Source: Lojkania enalia (lineage: Eukaryota; Ascomycota; Dothideomycetes; Pleosporales). From it: 64,000 bases of DNA. The translations under genes and the position numbers were made by a program. Positions 22,007-33,650 of the stretch are shown here, one piece after another. The DNA lies in the NCBI GenBank assembly GCA_010094045.1, contig ML986583.1:301532-365531 (forward strand), read 5' to 3'. The notes below the pieces were generated by a model. That model was not told where the DNA came from and ran no database searches. It saw only the letters and a program-made list of their open reading frames with translations. The number at the start of each line of letters is the position of its first letter. The stretch's first letter is position 1.

Positions 22007-24615
22007 ATGGAGCAAACACAACCCGTATCTCCCACAATGGAGCCCGGCCGCCGGAAGTCCGTCTTCTTGGAGGTCGGGCTGGTCGATGAATCGATAATTC
22101 GACGAGAGCGAAGCCCCACCCCAATACTGGTATCAGACCCTCCGAAGCGAATACGTCCTGCGAGAATAGTGCGGTTTCGGACACGTGAGGATATCTGGGA
22201 GCAAGAGGCGGATTATGAGAGCAGCGAATGGGAGTCTACCTCCGACTCGGACGAGATGGAGGATAACACGTCAGCGGCTGTGGCGCTGCCGCCGAGTCAA
22301 CACTTCAATCTATATTCAAAGCTCTATCGAATAGGCCTGTTGGCACTGGTGTTGGCTCTCGCTCTGCCAGTGTTTCAAATGGATTCGATATCCCCCGTTG
22401 GAGTAAAAGGAGGTGCTATCCCCACTCATTCGATCGAGTCTTCGAAGAGGTCACCGCTTCGGAAAAGGGAGGACACGAACACGAATATTTGTAAAAGATG
22501 GAGTCACCAAAGTATATCCGTCCCAAGATTTTAGGTGGATAGAGAGAAGATTACTAACGATTGCAGCCGCTATCGTCAACGGAACGCTCTACATGTACGG
22601 CGGCCGGTCAACGACGGATGCAACCCAAGACAGTGACACGTGGAGTAAGTCCCCTCCTAATTCACCCGAATCCTACTGATATTTATTGGCAGACAACGAC
22701 TTCCTTACACTCGACCTTACCAAATCATGGCAAATCAGCGATCCCTCTCTTACGGGCCTTCCACGCCCCTCAGGCCCTCCTGAAGTCGCTAATGGGTATC
22801 TTTGGAACTCTCTTAGCTCACTCTTTCTCTACGGCGGCGAGTTCTCTGATACCCCCAAAGCCGCCCCCGTTGCCTTCTCCCTATGGGAATACAACATTGG
22901 ATCCCAGCAATGGATAGAGCATCAAAACCCCACGACCTCGGCTGGGGTGAACGCAGAAGGAGATGGCCAGCCTGTCCAGCGCTCAGCGGAAGGTGCAGGA
23001 TTTGGTGTGAGTACATTGGGAAGAGGATGGTATTTTGGTGGACATTTGGATGATTTTACCACGGAAGGGTGGAGTAATCAGATCAAACGGATTTATTTGA
23101 AGAGTTTAATTGAGTTCACATTTCCGGGGGCTACGAATAATGCTGTCGAATCGCTTGGGGATGGACAGACGGCAGGACAAGACGGTGTATGGAGAAATAT
23201 TACTGAAGGCGGGCTGCAGGATACCGCTGGATTTACTGAACGAGCTGATGGACTTTTGCTATATATCCCTGGCTTTGGTGAGGAAGGCATTCTTCTGGGG
23301 CTTGCAGGCGGTGTCAACGAATCATTCGTATGTCCCATATCCCTTATCGAGATAAACCCGAATTGCTAAGAAGGATAGACGCAAATGAATGTTATCGACG
23401 TCTACGACATTGCAAGATCGACCTGGTACAAGCAAACGACGAGCGGAGAGATGCCGAAGTATCGCGTCAATCCATGCGCTGTGGTAGCGGCTGCGGCAGA
23501 GTAAGCAACCTTCATGCGATAATCTAACCTAATGATGGTACTGACAATTTTACAGCGGCTCTTCCTACAACGTCTACATGTTCGGCGGGCAAAATCTCCA
23601 GCCAACTGGCGAACAAATCCAGTACGATGATATGTGGATTCTCTCCGTGCCAAGTTTTACCTGGATCGAAGTCGACCAATCCAAACAATCTATACCTTAC
23701 GCCCGCGCCGGCCATACATGCAACGTCTGGGACGGCCAGATGATCATAGTAGGTGGCTATGTGGGCCAGGAACTTTCCTGCGACTCCCCCGGAATCTATG
23801 TCTTCAACATGTCTAGCCTCCAATGGTCGGACCAATTCACTGCGCTGACAGGTGAACGAGCAACTAAAGGTTGGAGCGGTGAGGAGGACGACAACGGGAA
23901 TCCGCTCGCCCAGCAAGTGAATCAAAGGGGCTTCGATAGCAAAGCTGGCCTAGAAGGCTCATATGGCTATGCAGTCCCACCCGCCGTTCAATCCGTAATC
24001 GGCGGCAAAGAAACCGGCGGCGCAACCCTCACAGCCCCTATGCAGACCCCGACCGAAGGCCCTTTCGCAACCGGCAAACCACAAACCTACACAGTAACCG
24101 GTCCCAATGGCGGTATCATCACTGAGACCGCCGCTTCCGGCTCCAACACTAGCTCCGGCGCAAGCGGTACAAACGTTGGCGCTATCGTAGCGGGCGTCAT
24201 CGCTGGTGTGTTCGCGGTTGTAGCCGCCTATTTCGCCTTCTGCGCCTGGGTCTACAGAAAACAAGTCCGGATCTGGAAACAGCACGCCGCAATGGTCTCC
24301 GCGCGCAACGCCCAGGCCGAAAAGAACGATCCGTTCGCCGCCCAGGGTGCCACCATCGCGTCCTCCGGCAAGAACTCCTCAGAACGAAACCCACTCAGCA
24401 ACGTCAATACGCACCCCGGCTCAGCGCACAGTTCGCATGCGGGCAGCGGGATCGGATATGCAGGAGCGGCGGGCGTGGCTGCTGGGGAGGAAGGTCGAAG
24501 GAGTAGTGTTAGTTCTACGGATGATTTGCTCGAGGGCCAGGAGCCGAGTTTCTGGGGCATGCAGGGTGTGTTGTTGAATCCAAGGAGGAGCTTGAGGGTT
24601 ATTAATCGGGATTGA
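22007..24615 (+). CDS. Kelch-repeat membrane protein
   Basis: 799 aa from five exons: 22007-22511, 22567-22644, 22693-23327, 23379-23500 and 23556-24615, with introns of 48-55 bp and good consensus ends. The N-terminal ~105 residues are hydrophilic and acidic (ESSEWESTSDSDEMED), followed by a membrane segment (about 109-130, IGLLALVLALALPVF). A large extracytosolic kelch-like beta-propeller comes next (NGTLYMYGG, SLFLYGGE, NVYMFGGQ, DGQMIIVGGY). After a Gly/Thr/Ser stretch there is a second membrane helix (GAIVAGVIAGVFAVVAAYF) and a ~115-residue cytosolic Ser-rich tail ending SLRVINRD. This layout recurs in filamentous fungi, often as a wall or polarity-associated protein, but its function is unestablished. 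The start at 22007 is preferred to an open-frame start at 21926 (no ATG context support). Confidence 0.85.
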
Positions 24616-26069
24616 TGAGAATGGTTTGTAGTGAGTAGTCCAAGTTGGACGCGATGGGGGACTCCGAGAGGCAGTTTGGTTTTTACGATTACGTTTGTTT
24701 GCATGATATCCCTCTCGTTTTTAGCGGATTTCTTTTCGGTTGCGGCATGATGAGGTTGATATGCCCTTCGGCATATAGGGCTTTAATATTTTGGAGACGT
24801 TTGGGGAAAACGGACGGAGTAATGACTAGCGAGAACGCTGAAAAGTGGTAGCAATGTATATACGCATACAGATATTGAATGACATGGAATATTCAAACTT
24901 TCAAAGAGTGAGTGTTCGCCGGTGTGAAGTGGGGATATGTAATATACCCTAAGGGTGGACTCGGGACTTAGGTACGGTCTCCCCCTTAAATGTTTACTTC
25001 AAATTGGGATTACTAGGAAGGTGTCTTGGTGGTGAGATGTGTGGACTTTTTCCGGACGAGGGGTTTCGTTTGCGGGGTTTGGACCGATTGGTACAATGTT
25101 TGGATGATAATTTATCGTATGGTGGGTTTAAGTATATCTGAGACTTCGATATCTAGAACAGTAGTGAAGAATGAGATATTGCTACGCGGAATTCTCCTAG
25201 TGTTTGTGGGTAAGAGTCAGAGGTGGAGAGTTCATGAGGTTGGTTTGGTGGCGCTATGGGTTGTTGGTAACTTAGGTGGGAGGAAAGTGTGGGGCAAAAG
25301 AAGGGTATGATTGCTTGTATTTAGGGGCCGCATTGATCGATGGGAGGTCGAGCTAATTGTGGCGAATGGAATTGCTGTGACCTTAATGGATAACTTGCGT
25401 TCTAAAGAGTGATTGGGTGTGCCGGATGGAACCAAGAGTGCTTGGAAATTTTGTGTATGTTTTCTTAAGTAGATGGCCGGGAGAGTCTGTGAAAGTAGAG
25501 GAATGCAAAAACCCAGCAGTTTCATTAATATATCTTTTGGTAAGAACTATCAAATATAAACCTGGAACCCCTCATCGTTTCTCAATTGAAACTCTTAGCA
25601 AAATCTGTATATATTGTTATCATCCTGTGATACGGTGAGGTTAAAGTCGTCCCGTTTGTGGCGTTCGCAGTATCGCATTTCCTCGTGTTCTGTTCCGCTT
25701 TCAGCCTCCGCCCTGATGCAAAGAGATTCGACCCCTGTCTAGGCCCCCACACTCCGGAAACTTCATTGTTAGGTAGCTAATGAGAGTAGAAAGCTTACCT
25801 TTTGGGCATGTATTGCGATGGAGGGGTCGGGAGGGGAAGCAGGACCTAGATCTGATAAGTGGTAGGGCACCGCATCGTCTTTCTATTTATCTTGTATGTT
25901 TCGTGTTCCTCCGAATTGGTTTTCTTACTGGATCAATTATCGGTAGGTCGTGCAAGTACATAATTGTTTGACTTTCTCTTAGTTGCAGTCTCAGGAAATA
26001 CGACAAGCAACAGAGACCGAAACATCGAATTCTAGAAATGCAAGAATCAACACTCGATTGTATCCCGTG
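24616..26069. other. Intergenic spacer
   Basis: 3' flank of the kelch gene and upstream region of the mucin-like gene. Only short ORFs without support; no repeat or RNA gene recognised. Confidence 0.55.
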
Positions 26070-27317
26070 ATGGCCCTCCTGGCGCTCTTTTTGAACACTC
26101 TGCTTAGCGGCATTGCGAGTGCACATACCCTCAGCGCACCTCAAGCCCTCATTACGAAAGCTCCTCTACTCCCACGAGCCTCCACCGAGACGTTTGGCTG
26201 GTTCTCCTCTACAGAATTTGATGAAACAACGAGTTGTAGGTGTACTCATGTACAACCTATTGGTCATTCTATTGACGAATTGAGATTCAAGACGACGCGT
26301 GGACATATGATCCCGAAGACCCGATTATATCAAGTACCCTTGGGTACTGGATTGACTGGTGTCTTACCGACTGGTGCGAATTGTTTACGTCCTGTGGCCA
26401 AGGTGCTATCGGCGGACCAAGAACAACTTATCTATGGTAAGAACAAGCAATGTCCCTTCTTCCACACCAGCAAGGTTCTGAGGATGAGTATAGTGATTAT
26501 TCAGGAGGCCAGGCATGTTACACCGAAGTCCAACTCCAGTCATACGGCGCTACGGAGCCATTACTAAAGAAAGTACTTTGCACGGATAGTAGTTGGGAAA
26601 CGCGAACGTATTATAGAGAGAGGCCGCTCAGTTCATATGGTACCATACTCCCCTTGCTGCATTCTCTAATTATTGGCTGAAACCTCCTTCCTAGATTTCC
26701 CTCCAGCATCTGCGGTTTTCACTACAACTGCAGCCACTGCACTAGATGACAAACCAGCCCCGACAGAATCGGACCCGAGCACCGGCCAAACAGTCCAAAG
26801 CGACAATCTCAGCGACGGCGCGGTTAAGGGTATTATAGCTGGTAGCACAATCGGTGGTGTCTTGCTACTCGGTCTTATAGTTCTCGTTCTCTACATGCGA
26901 CGCCGTCGAAATCAAAAATCTCGGAACCAGAACCTCAACCCTCCATCTTCTGTCCAGACTTCCCAGCCCCAGCCTCCACCTCTCATCTTTAACTCAGGCA
27001 AACTTCTCGCTCCCCACCAACCGTCTTTCCAGGGACGAACATTCGAAGACGGACCGGAGGTTCGCGGTGCGCAGGGTATGCAGGGCCCGAAGAGTCCTAA
27101 ATACGATGATGGGAAGGAGGTTTATCGCACGGCTGCGCCAATCGCTGGGTTACCTCCGAGGGGGGCGGAGTTACCCGGGTATGGAAGGGCGCAGGGAGAG
27201 TTGCATGCAGAGTCGAGGTATCAGGCGGAGTTGCACTCGGAGAGTAGATTTCATGGGGAGTTGGATGGGCAGGGAAGAGCCAGGGGGGAGCTGTCGGCAG
27301 AGAGTAAAGACTACTGA
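26070..27317 (+). CDS. Secreted-domain single-pass membrane protein (mucin/sensor-like)
   Basis: 359 aa from four exons: 26070-26235, 26292-26436, 26494-26639 and 26695-27317. The 55-57 bp introns have GTAGGT, GTAAGA and GTACCA donors. The signal peptide MALLALFLNTLLSGIASA is followed by a Cys/Trp-rich ectodomain (YWIDWCLTDWCELFTSC; CYTEVQLQSYGATEP), a Ser/Thr stalk, a transmembrane helix (IIAGSTIGGVLLLGLIVLVL) and a basic stop-transfer RRRR. The cytosolic tail carries Gly/Glu/Leu repeats (AELHSESR, GELHAESR type). This resembles a broad fungal family of cell-surface proteins of unknown role. An in-frame TAA just after the third-exon boundary at 26436 is removed only by the 57 bp intron, which supports the model. 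Confidence 0.75.
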
Positions 27318-28084
27318 AATATAAGTCATGTAGCTAGTTTCCTGCCTTGTTGCTCCGTTATTATGAATTTTTTTTTTTTTTAGATATACTGTAGGTTTAA
27401 GTGACTTTTTTAGACTAACTAAGGTCATGGGTTTGTCATGTCGGGTTTCATTGGACTTTGTTGATGATATTGGGACTGCGATTTCTGCCTTTCACTAGCC
27501 TAGCACCATGTTTCTATATTAAAATTGACAATATTAGGGACGATATTCATCTTGGGGCTGACTATCATGTCAAGTTTCTTGGGATATGAATCCAACGTGA
27601 AAGGCAACAAGTCAAAAACCAAATCAATCGGGCGGAAGTAAGACGAGACGAGAACGAACTTCACCAGTGCTTACTACCTTAAATCCGATGCTCCTCAATC
27701 AAGAATGCCGCTAAATTTATTTAGGAATTCTCAAGGCAAGGACTATGGAAGGGAAGATTACAGCCTTGGATCTTGGCATGAGTCTCCATATTGGGGCGGA
27801 TAGAATTGAAAATATGTATGCAAGAAAACTTCCTTCCGAAACTATTCATGCTGATGACGCGTACACACCAGCCCCTTACAAAATAGGAAGTCAATTTCAA
27901 GCAACAATGCGGCTATTGAAAAGGGTTTTCTCGACGTCGGATACCAACACCGGACATCACCGTAGAAAATACAGAGGTGAAGACCATATATTTCATTAAT
28001 TATTATCTATTCTATCAACGGCCCGCCGCATTCCTGAGAGCGCATCACACTCGATCAAGATTTCGCTCCTGCACTGTCATCGAC
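27318..28084. other. Intergenic spacer
   Basis: A short T run (27367-27380) lies 50 bp after the preceding stop. The small plus ORF at 27745-27999 (84 aa) has no recognisable feature. Nothing else seen. Confidence 0.55.
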
Positions 28085-28687
28085 TCACGCGAGCTGACCT
28101 CTCACTGCGCCGGGAAGCGCGAGGCTGGAGTGTGTGTCCGCCATGAAAGCAGCGGGATTTTGCTCGAGTGCGCTAACATGGAACCCTTCTCCCGTGTCCT
28201 TGCCCTCCATCACAACGCCAGTAACGAAGGGCCCTGTTAAGCATCCAACACTTTGGCTGATGGGGCTTCCCTCTGTGATAGGAAGAGGGTTGGGGAAAGC
28301 GATCCTCGGGGGTCCGGAAGCACCGCGTGCTGCCTCGTGGATGTGTGTCGCTGTATTGGCGGGTGACTCGAAGTCGCCTTGGAAGTTGTGTAGCGTGATG
28401 TTGTAGCAAATCATGTTGGCGTGAGAGTTGATTCCAAAGTGGAATGTGCCTGAGGCACCTGCGAGGCCACCAGTCGGCTCGGTGCCGTTGACGACTTGAT
28501 CGGGCGTTGCGTGCACAGCATGCATCGACGTGAAGGTGAATAGGTCGGCAATGTTATTTACTCCAACTCCCCCATTGCCAACTTCGATGTTGAGCTGGAG
28601 GGAGACGTGACCGTTGTTGACGTCGAGAGGAATAGCGGACGCGCCCAGGGCAGCGCCGGCGATAGAAAAGAGTGTTGAGGTCTTCAT
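28085..28687 (-). CDS. Secreted CHRD-domain protein
   Basis: 200 aa, single exon. A signal peptide (MKTSTLFSIAGAALGASA) precedes one CHRD domain covering most of the chain, with the family patterns FHFGINSHANMICYNITLHN (20 residues), THIHEAARGASGPPRIAFP and a C-terminal FHVSALEQNP/LPGAVRGQL. CHRD domains were named from chordin; bacterial and fungal members are small extracellular proteins of unknown biochemical role. One N-glycosylation sequon lies in VNGTEP and another in YNITL. Length and architecture are normal for fungal homologues. Confidence 0.85.
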   Translation of the reverse strand: MKTSTLFSIAGAALGASAIPLDVNNGHVSLQLNIEVGNGGVGVNNIADLFTFTSMHAVHATPDQVVNGTEPTGGLAGASGTFHFGINSHANMICYNITLHNFQGDFESPANTATHIHEAARGASGPPRIAFPNPLPITEGSPISQSVGCLTGPFVTGVVMEGKDTGEGFHVSALEQNPAAFMADTHSSLALPGAVRGQLA

Positions 28688-29851
28688 TATGGATGTATGC
28701 GTAATGTGTATTATAAAAACAAAGATGAAGAGAATGAGACAGTGAATACGAAAAGAACGTTGCGAGACTGGTCAACAGCGCTACCTTCCGTCGTAGAGAC
28801 GCTTGCTGCACCTTTATACCATCTTTGCCGCCGAAATTTGCATGTAAGCTGTGTCGCATACCAAGGCTTGGTGTTCACAATATGATAGTGGAAAATGTGT
28901 ACCTGATACATGAGGCAATTCTTGGAAGTCTATGCCTGGTTTCACGGATACTTGGCGTGGCATCCTCCCGGAGTCGACCGTGCATTTGCCGATGGATGAA
29001 CAACTCTCGGTTCCTGGATATTTGAAATGGTTCAGGAAAGCCACTTGCATAGTTGATCTCCATGGGATTATCGATGGAAATGCGGTGTTGATGCAAATTG
29101 ACCAGCAGATTCAGCGAAAGTGCGCTTGGTCTACTAGAGCAAAATTCAGGAGCAGTCCAGGATCATAGCGCTTTGTCAACAAGTGCGCTGAGAACCCTTG
29201 CAGGCTCGCAGCGAACCGAGTGCTGATTTCTGTTATCTGTGATGTTGTAAGAATTATGATTGTGTTGCGACACGAGAATGTTTCGAAGTCATCCCCTCCA
29301 GCCGCACGGTGTCCCGAAATGGTTAATGGGGTAAGGGGTTGCATGCCACGCGAAATCCAGTCTCACGTGGGTGCATCCGAACGCACCCGATCCTCCAGCA
29401 CCTACGGAACCTGTGTTGCCCGTGGTCACCGTGCCACGTGAGTCAGACCCAGAGACAACGTTGTCTCCTACGATGGAAGCAAAAAGAAAGTGTGGACTTT
29501 TCCACCACATTCGACTACCGGCCAATTATGGCTGCCTAAAGATTTCGATGGAGATCTCGGTAGAGCTGGAAGGGCGGTAGCCCTTAGTGAGAGGAGATCA
29601 CATCAAGGGCGACAATGTTAGCCCTCGTAGAACACCAGATCTTGAGGAGCTCGTCGCTGCCTGGATCATGGCAGACAACCAAACTATCAAGTATAAATAT
29701 CATTGTGAGGCACTTGTCTTTCGTTCATTCCACGTCGCAGATCACCCGGCCCAAGAAACGGTCTTCCATTGGCGTTCGAGCCTGGCCCTTAACGAACATC
29801 GCCAGCAACGGCGTGCCCATTCGCCAATTGCATCAATCGACGCGAAACACC
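28688..29851. other. Intergenic region upstream of rvt
   Basis: Divergent upstream regions of the CHRD and rvt genes. ORFs are short and mutually overlapping. A TATA-box sequence is noted separately. Confidence 0.55.
29692..29699 (+). promoter_or_regulatory. TATA box (TATAAATA), probable rvt promoter
   Basis: A perfect TATAAATA lies 160 bp upstream of the ATG at 29852, followed by pyrimidine-rich sequence (CTTTCGTTCATTCC). If it is used, transcription begins after the upstream in-frame ATG at 29615 and translation starts at 29852. Confidence 0.5.
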
Positions 29852-32557
29852 ATGACGGCTCCAGTCGATCTCCTCACCACACTGCATCACGTGACGGAGC
29901 GAAAGCTGAGCAAGCTCGCGGCGCACCGGGAGAAGTATGAGGCCGACAAGGACGCGATACTAGCCAAAGTGAATGCCGCGTCTGATCGGCGGGGCAAAGT
30001 CCAGGCCTTGCTCGATGGCTTTGAATTGTACGGGATCAAGCCTAGCAACAACGACCTATCCCTCAAAAACCTCGAACGCTTCATTCACCAGGCAAAACAC
30101 GATCCCTCTGTGTCTAATTCACTTCTCCAGGATTGGCAGTGTAAGCTAGAACGGGAATTGGACGTCAAGAGCCTCAAATATGAATATGCTGCGCTCTTTG
30201 GAAGGCTTGTTACCGAATGGATCAGGAACCCGAACTCTCAGGCATCAATGTTGGGCTCCACTAAATCCGAGTACGACTCAGACTCAGAGCTGAGCGAAGT
30301 CTTCAGCCAAGTTGGTCGAAAGGAAATGCACGAGCAACGTGCTGAATGGGAGCAGTATGCATTCACTGAGAGGAAGGTTGATCAACACAAGATCGAAGAG
30401 TACCTTAATGAGATCTTTGGGACGACACTTCAGGCGAAAAAAATCAAAAAGACCCCTCTACAACTCTTGCGAGACTCGATGAAAAACGTTATGGATTTCA
30501 AATCCGACCTGCAGTCCCCAAAACGGACCAATAATCCTGTGCTTCAAAATGTTGTGGCAGACCCTCCTCAGCATCGCTTTACAATGGATTCGCTCAAATC
30601 GTCCATCCGAGGCGTTCTTATGTCGGACCTTTTTGCAGGGGAGAAGCGTGATTCGTTGGTCGATCTCCAATCCAGACCAACTGTCTTGAGCGAAATGGTT
30701 GACGTATTGAACATGGACCTTGAAGGACTAGATACATGGAATTGGGAGCCAGCACCCGTACCGCTCAGCATGCGCCGACAACTAAATGGCAAATATCGAG
30801 TTTTTATGGACGAAGAGATACACCAGGCCATTCTGCTGCACTTTGTTGGCAAGACATGGGCTGCGGCATTGAAGAAAGCATTTACTGCTTTCTATCATTC
30901 CGGAGCCTGGCTTCAAACACCGTATCGGTCCATGAGCAAGAAGGCAAGGCAAAGGCGTGAGTATTTTGTCCATGGAAGCACCAATCAGCCGTCTACGGTG
31001 CGCAACCACAGGCGGGAGACGTTCCAGAAGGAGTACTTTATGACTCAGTTGCCGGATAACAATGCTGAGGACTATCGAGATTACGCTGCTTGGGATCAGG
31101 ATGAACGCAGTGCCAACTCACTTCAGACACCTTTGGCAACAAAGCAGGCCATGCTGCGTTTGGTCACAGCTGAGATGTTGTTGAACACAAAGATCTACGG
31201 TGAGTTTACGGTTCTGCAATCCGACTTCAAATGGTTCGGGCCCTCACTGCCGCATGATACCATCTTCGCTGTGCTGAAGTTCTTTGGCGTGCCCGGGAAA
31301 TGGCTACGATTCTTCAAGAAATTCCTTGAGGCGCCTGTTGTCTTCTCGCAAGACGGCCCTGGAGCTCAGGCCCAGACAAGGAAATGCGGTATTCCCATGA
31401 GCCACATCCTAAGCGATGCTCTCAGTGAGGCTGTGCTATTTTGCCTCGACTTCGCAGTTAATAAACGCACTTCCGGAGCCAACATCTACAGATTCCACGA
31501 CGATCTGTGGTTTTTCGGGCAGGAGAGTACTTGCATCAAGGCTTGGCATGCTATACAAGAATTTTCCAGTACTATGGGTCTCCAGCTGAATAAGGAGAAG
31601 ACAGGAGCGGCCCTGGTAGTTGCCAATAAGGACAAATCTCGACCTATACCTCCCGCTTTGCCGAAAGGCACCATCAAGTGGGGCTTCTTGTACTTGGACG
31701 CAGAAGCTGGTCGCTGGGTCATCGATCGTGCCCAGGTTGATGAGCATATCGAGGAGCTGCGCCGCCAGCTAGGCGCCTGCCGGAGCGTCATGGCTTGGGT
31801 ACAGGCCTGGAATAGCTACGTCAGCCGCTTCTTCTCGACCAACTTCGGACAACCGGCGAACTGCTTCGGACGCAAGCATAATGAGATGATTATCGATACC
31901 TTCGAGCACATTCAACGCAGCCTCTTCGCCGATGCTGGCTCTGCGAATGTTACAGATTATCTCCGAGGCATGCTCAAGAAGCGTTTCGACATTGATAACT
32001 CTATTCCTGACGGCTTTTTCTATTTCCCTATTGAACTCGGCGGTTTGGGTCTTCGCAACCCATTCATTAGCGTCTTCGCCACATACAAAAAATCGTTCAG
32101 GGACCCAGGCGAGCGTATCGATCGAGCCTTCGAAGACGAGCAAGAGGAATATGAACGCCTGAAAGAGAGCTGGGATTCTGGAGACCACAAGCCCAAACGC
32201 TTGAAGTATTCGCCGCTGGCCAAGGAGGGCGATGGCACGGAAAGCGAGGCCGACGAACCGTTTATGTCGTTTGAAGAGTATACACGGTACCGTGAAGAAG
32301 TGTCAATGCATTTGCGGAATGCATACACGAATCTTCTTGAGTGTCCGCCGGAAGAGAGAGTTGATACGACGATTGAACTTAATAGTGCGCTAAGGAGCCG
32401 CGGATTGGAGTCGAGCCCGTACTGGATTTGGATCTATAATCTTTATGCGGGCGATATGAAGCAGAGGTTTGGTGGACTACAACTTGGGGAGAGGGATTTG
32501 TTGCCTGTGGGGTTGGTGGATGTGCTGAAGAGCGAGAAGGTGAGGTGGGAGAGTTAG
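29852..32557 (+). CDS. rvt: RVT, domesticated cellular reverse-transcriptase-related protein
   Basis: 901 aa, one uninterrupted exon. It matches the rvt class: single-copy cellular genes related to reverse transcriptases, with no transposon features, known from Neurospora and other scattered eukaryotes, whose product polymerises nucleotides. The N-terminal ~300 residues are helical and charged (coiled-coil-like: LAAHREKYEADKDAILAKV). The polymerase core shows motif A around D458 (LQSDFKWFG), a motif B-like CGIPMSHILSDALSE, and the catalytic HDD (H549-D551) in YRFHDDLWFFG, the rvt-type variant of the usual YxDD. Motif D-like GLQLNKEKTG follows. The C-terminal region is long and unrelated to RNase H, integrase or endonuclease, and no LTR or poly(A) tail is nearby. 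The frame is open to an ATG at 29615 (980 aa), but a TATA box at 29692 favours this start. Confidence 0.9.
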   Translation: MTAPVDLLTTLHHVTERKLSKLAAHREKYEADKDAILAKVNAASDRRGKVQALLDGFELYGIKPSNNDLSLKNLERFIHQAKHDPSVSNSLLQDWQCKLERELDVKSLKYEYAALFGRLVTEWIRNPNSQASMLGSTKSEYDSDSELSEVFSQVGRKEMHEQRAEWEQYAFTERKVDQHKIEEYLNEIFGTTLQAKKIKKTPLQLLRDSMKNVMDFKSDLQSPKRTNNPVLQNVVADPPQHRFTMDSLKSSIRGVLMSDLFAGEKRDSLVDLQSRPTVLSEMVDVLNMDLEGLDTWNWEPAPVPLSMRRQLNGKYRVFMDEEIHQAILLHFVGKTWAAALKKAFTAFYHSGAWLQTPYRSMSKKARQRREYFVHGSTNQPSTVRNHRRETFQKEYFMTQLPDNNAEDYRDYAAWDQDERSANSLQTPLATKQAMLRLVTAEMLLNTKIYGEFTVLQSDFKWFGPSLPHDTIFAVLKFFGVPGKWLRFFKKFLEAPVVFSQDGPGAQAQTRKCGIPMSHILSDALSEAVLFCLDFAVNKRTSGANIYRFHDDLWFFGQESTCIKAWHAIQEFSSTMGLQLNKEKTGAALVVANKDKSRPIPPALPKGTIKWGFLYLDAEAGRWVIDRAQVDEHIEELRRQLGACRSVMAWVQAWNSYVSRFFSTNFGQPANCFGRKHNEMIIDTFEHIQRSLFADAGSANVTDYLRGMLKKRFDIDNSIPDGFFYFPIELGGLGLRNPFISVFATYKKSFRDPGERIDRAFEDEQEEYERLKESWDSGDHKPKRLKYSPLAKEGDGTESEADEPFMSFEEYTRYREEVSMHLRNAYTNLLECPPEERVDTTIELNSALRSRGLESSPYWIWIYNLYAGDMKQRFGGLQLGERDLLPVGLVDVLKSEKVRWES

Positions 32558-33650
32558 AAGGGTTGGTCAGTATAATACCCTGCTCTAGTGAGAGTAGTCT
32601 ACGATCTCAGCTCTTGGAAAATATCACTTAATTCTAGTTCGTCTGAATATTCAATTGCAATGTGGACAGACTTCTAGCAATAAGTGCCACTTCACGAAAC
32701 AAATGAGGAGCTGAGGAAGCGAGCTAGTTTGTTACAGGTGTTGGAACTTGCCGAAGCCCGATAGTAAGACTAGCGGAATTAATTGTGCGAGATGACCAAT
32801 TAACCAGGACCTGCTTGAATGGAGGCTACTTTCACGAGGATGGCTGGGGGCACGCGGTACACTTGTAAAGAATGTTGACCGGATCCCTTGGCATAGCCTG
32901 GCTCCGATGGGAAAGGATTCTCGGGAAAATAAGCGTCGACAATCTGTGCTGACACCTCATAATAACAAGCCTGGTAGATATTAAATGCGAGTGAAAGATC
33001 GTAAAAGTGGATGAACAATAGAATAGTAAGTTTATTATACAAATATGCCTTTTTAATTACCCATTAGGCTGCTGTGTAAGAGGTGGTGTGCTAATCTAAT
33101 TCCCTGAATTTATGTTTCTTTTGCGTGTATTGTTCTTTACTCTCTCCTAGTTCGAATCTGAAGCCAAAATTATAGGCCAGCACATCTTACAGGACATAAT
33201 AACACGTCATTATTAGACCTTAGTACATTCGGGTCTAGATGGTGATAAATGAGGCGAACATCAAGATAAGCCGAGCTCGGGTTGGGTACCATGGACGCCA
33301 CATGCTAGACCATGATAGTTTCGCCTTTCGTCTTCCTAACTTTTTATATAGTTAACGCAGGCCTTTTTTTAGGGGGAGAGATTTTAATTGTTCTTAGACC
33401 CTAAAATTTTTACTTCAAAACCCTAGCAACTGGCCAATCGACCACAGACATTTCATATGCTCTTTTTAATTGAGTAAGCCATATTATGCAAGATCCTATC
33501 AATGGGTCAGCTGCAGCCTTCGTGTCACGTACGAGGCTAAATTGGAAAGCTGAACTTCATATTTCAGCCAACAGACATCGGTCAAACGGTCACATATATA
33601 TAACATATTCCTCTTAGCGTTGTTAGATAATTGAGGAGGCTTTTATATTA
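32558..33650. other. Intergenic spacer, AT-richer
   Basis: No gene recognised; the small minus ORF at 32800-33042 is unsupported. Base composition is more AT-rich than to the left, and the sequence marks the start of the sparser half of the window. Confidence 0.55.

Noticed and set aside
33140..33190. tRNA B-box-like GTTCGAATC
   Set aside because: No A-box at the right distance and no acceptor-stem pairing visible.
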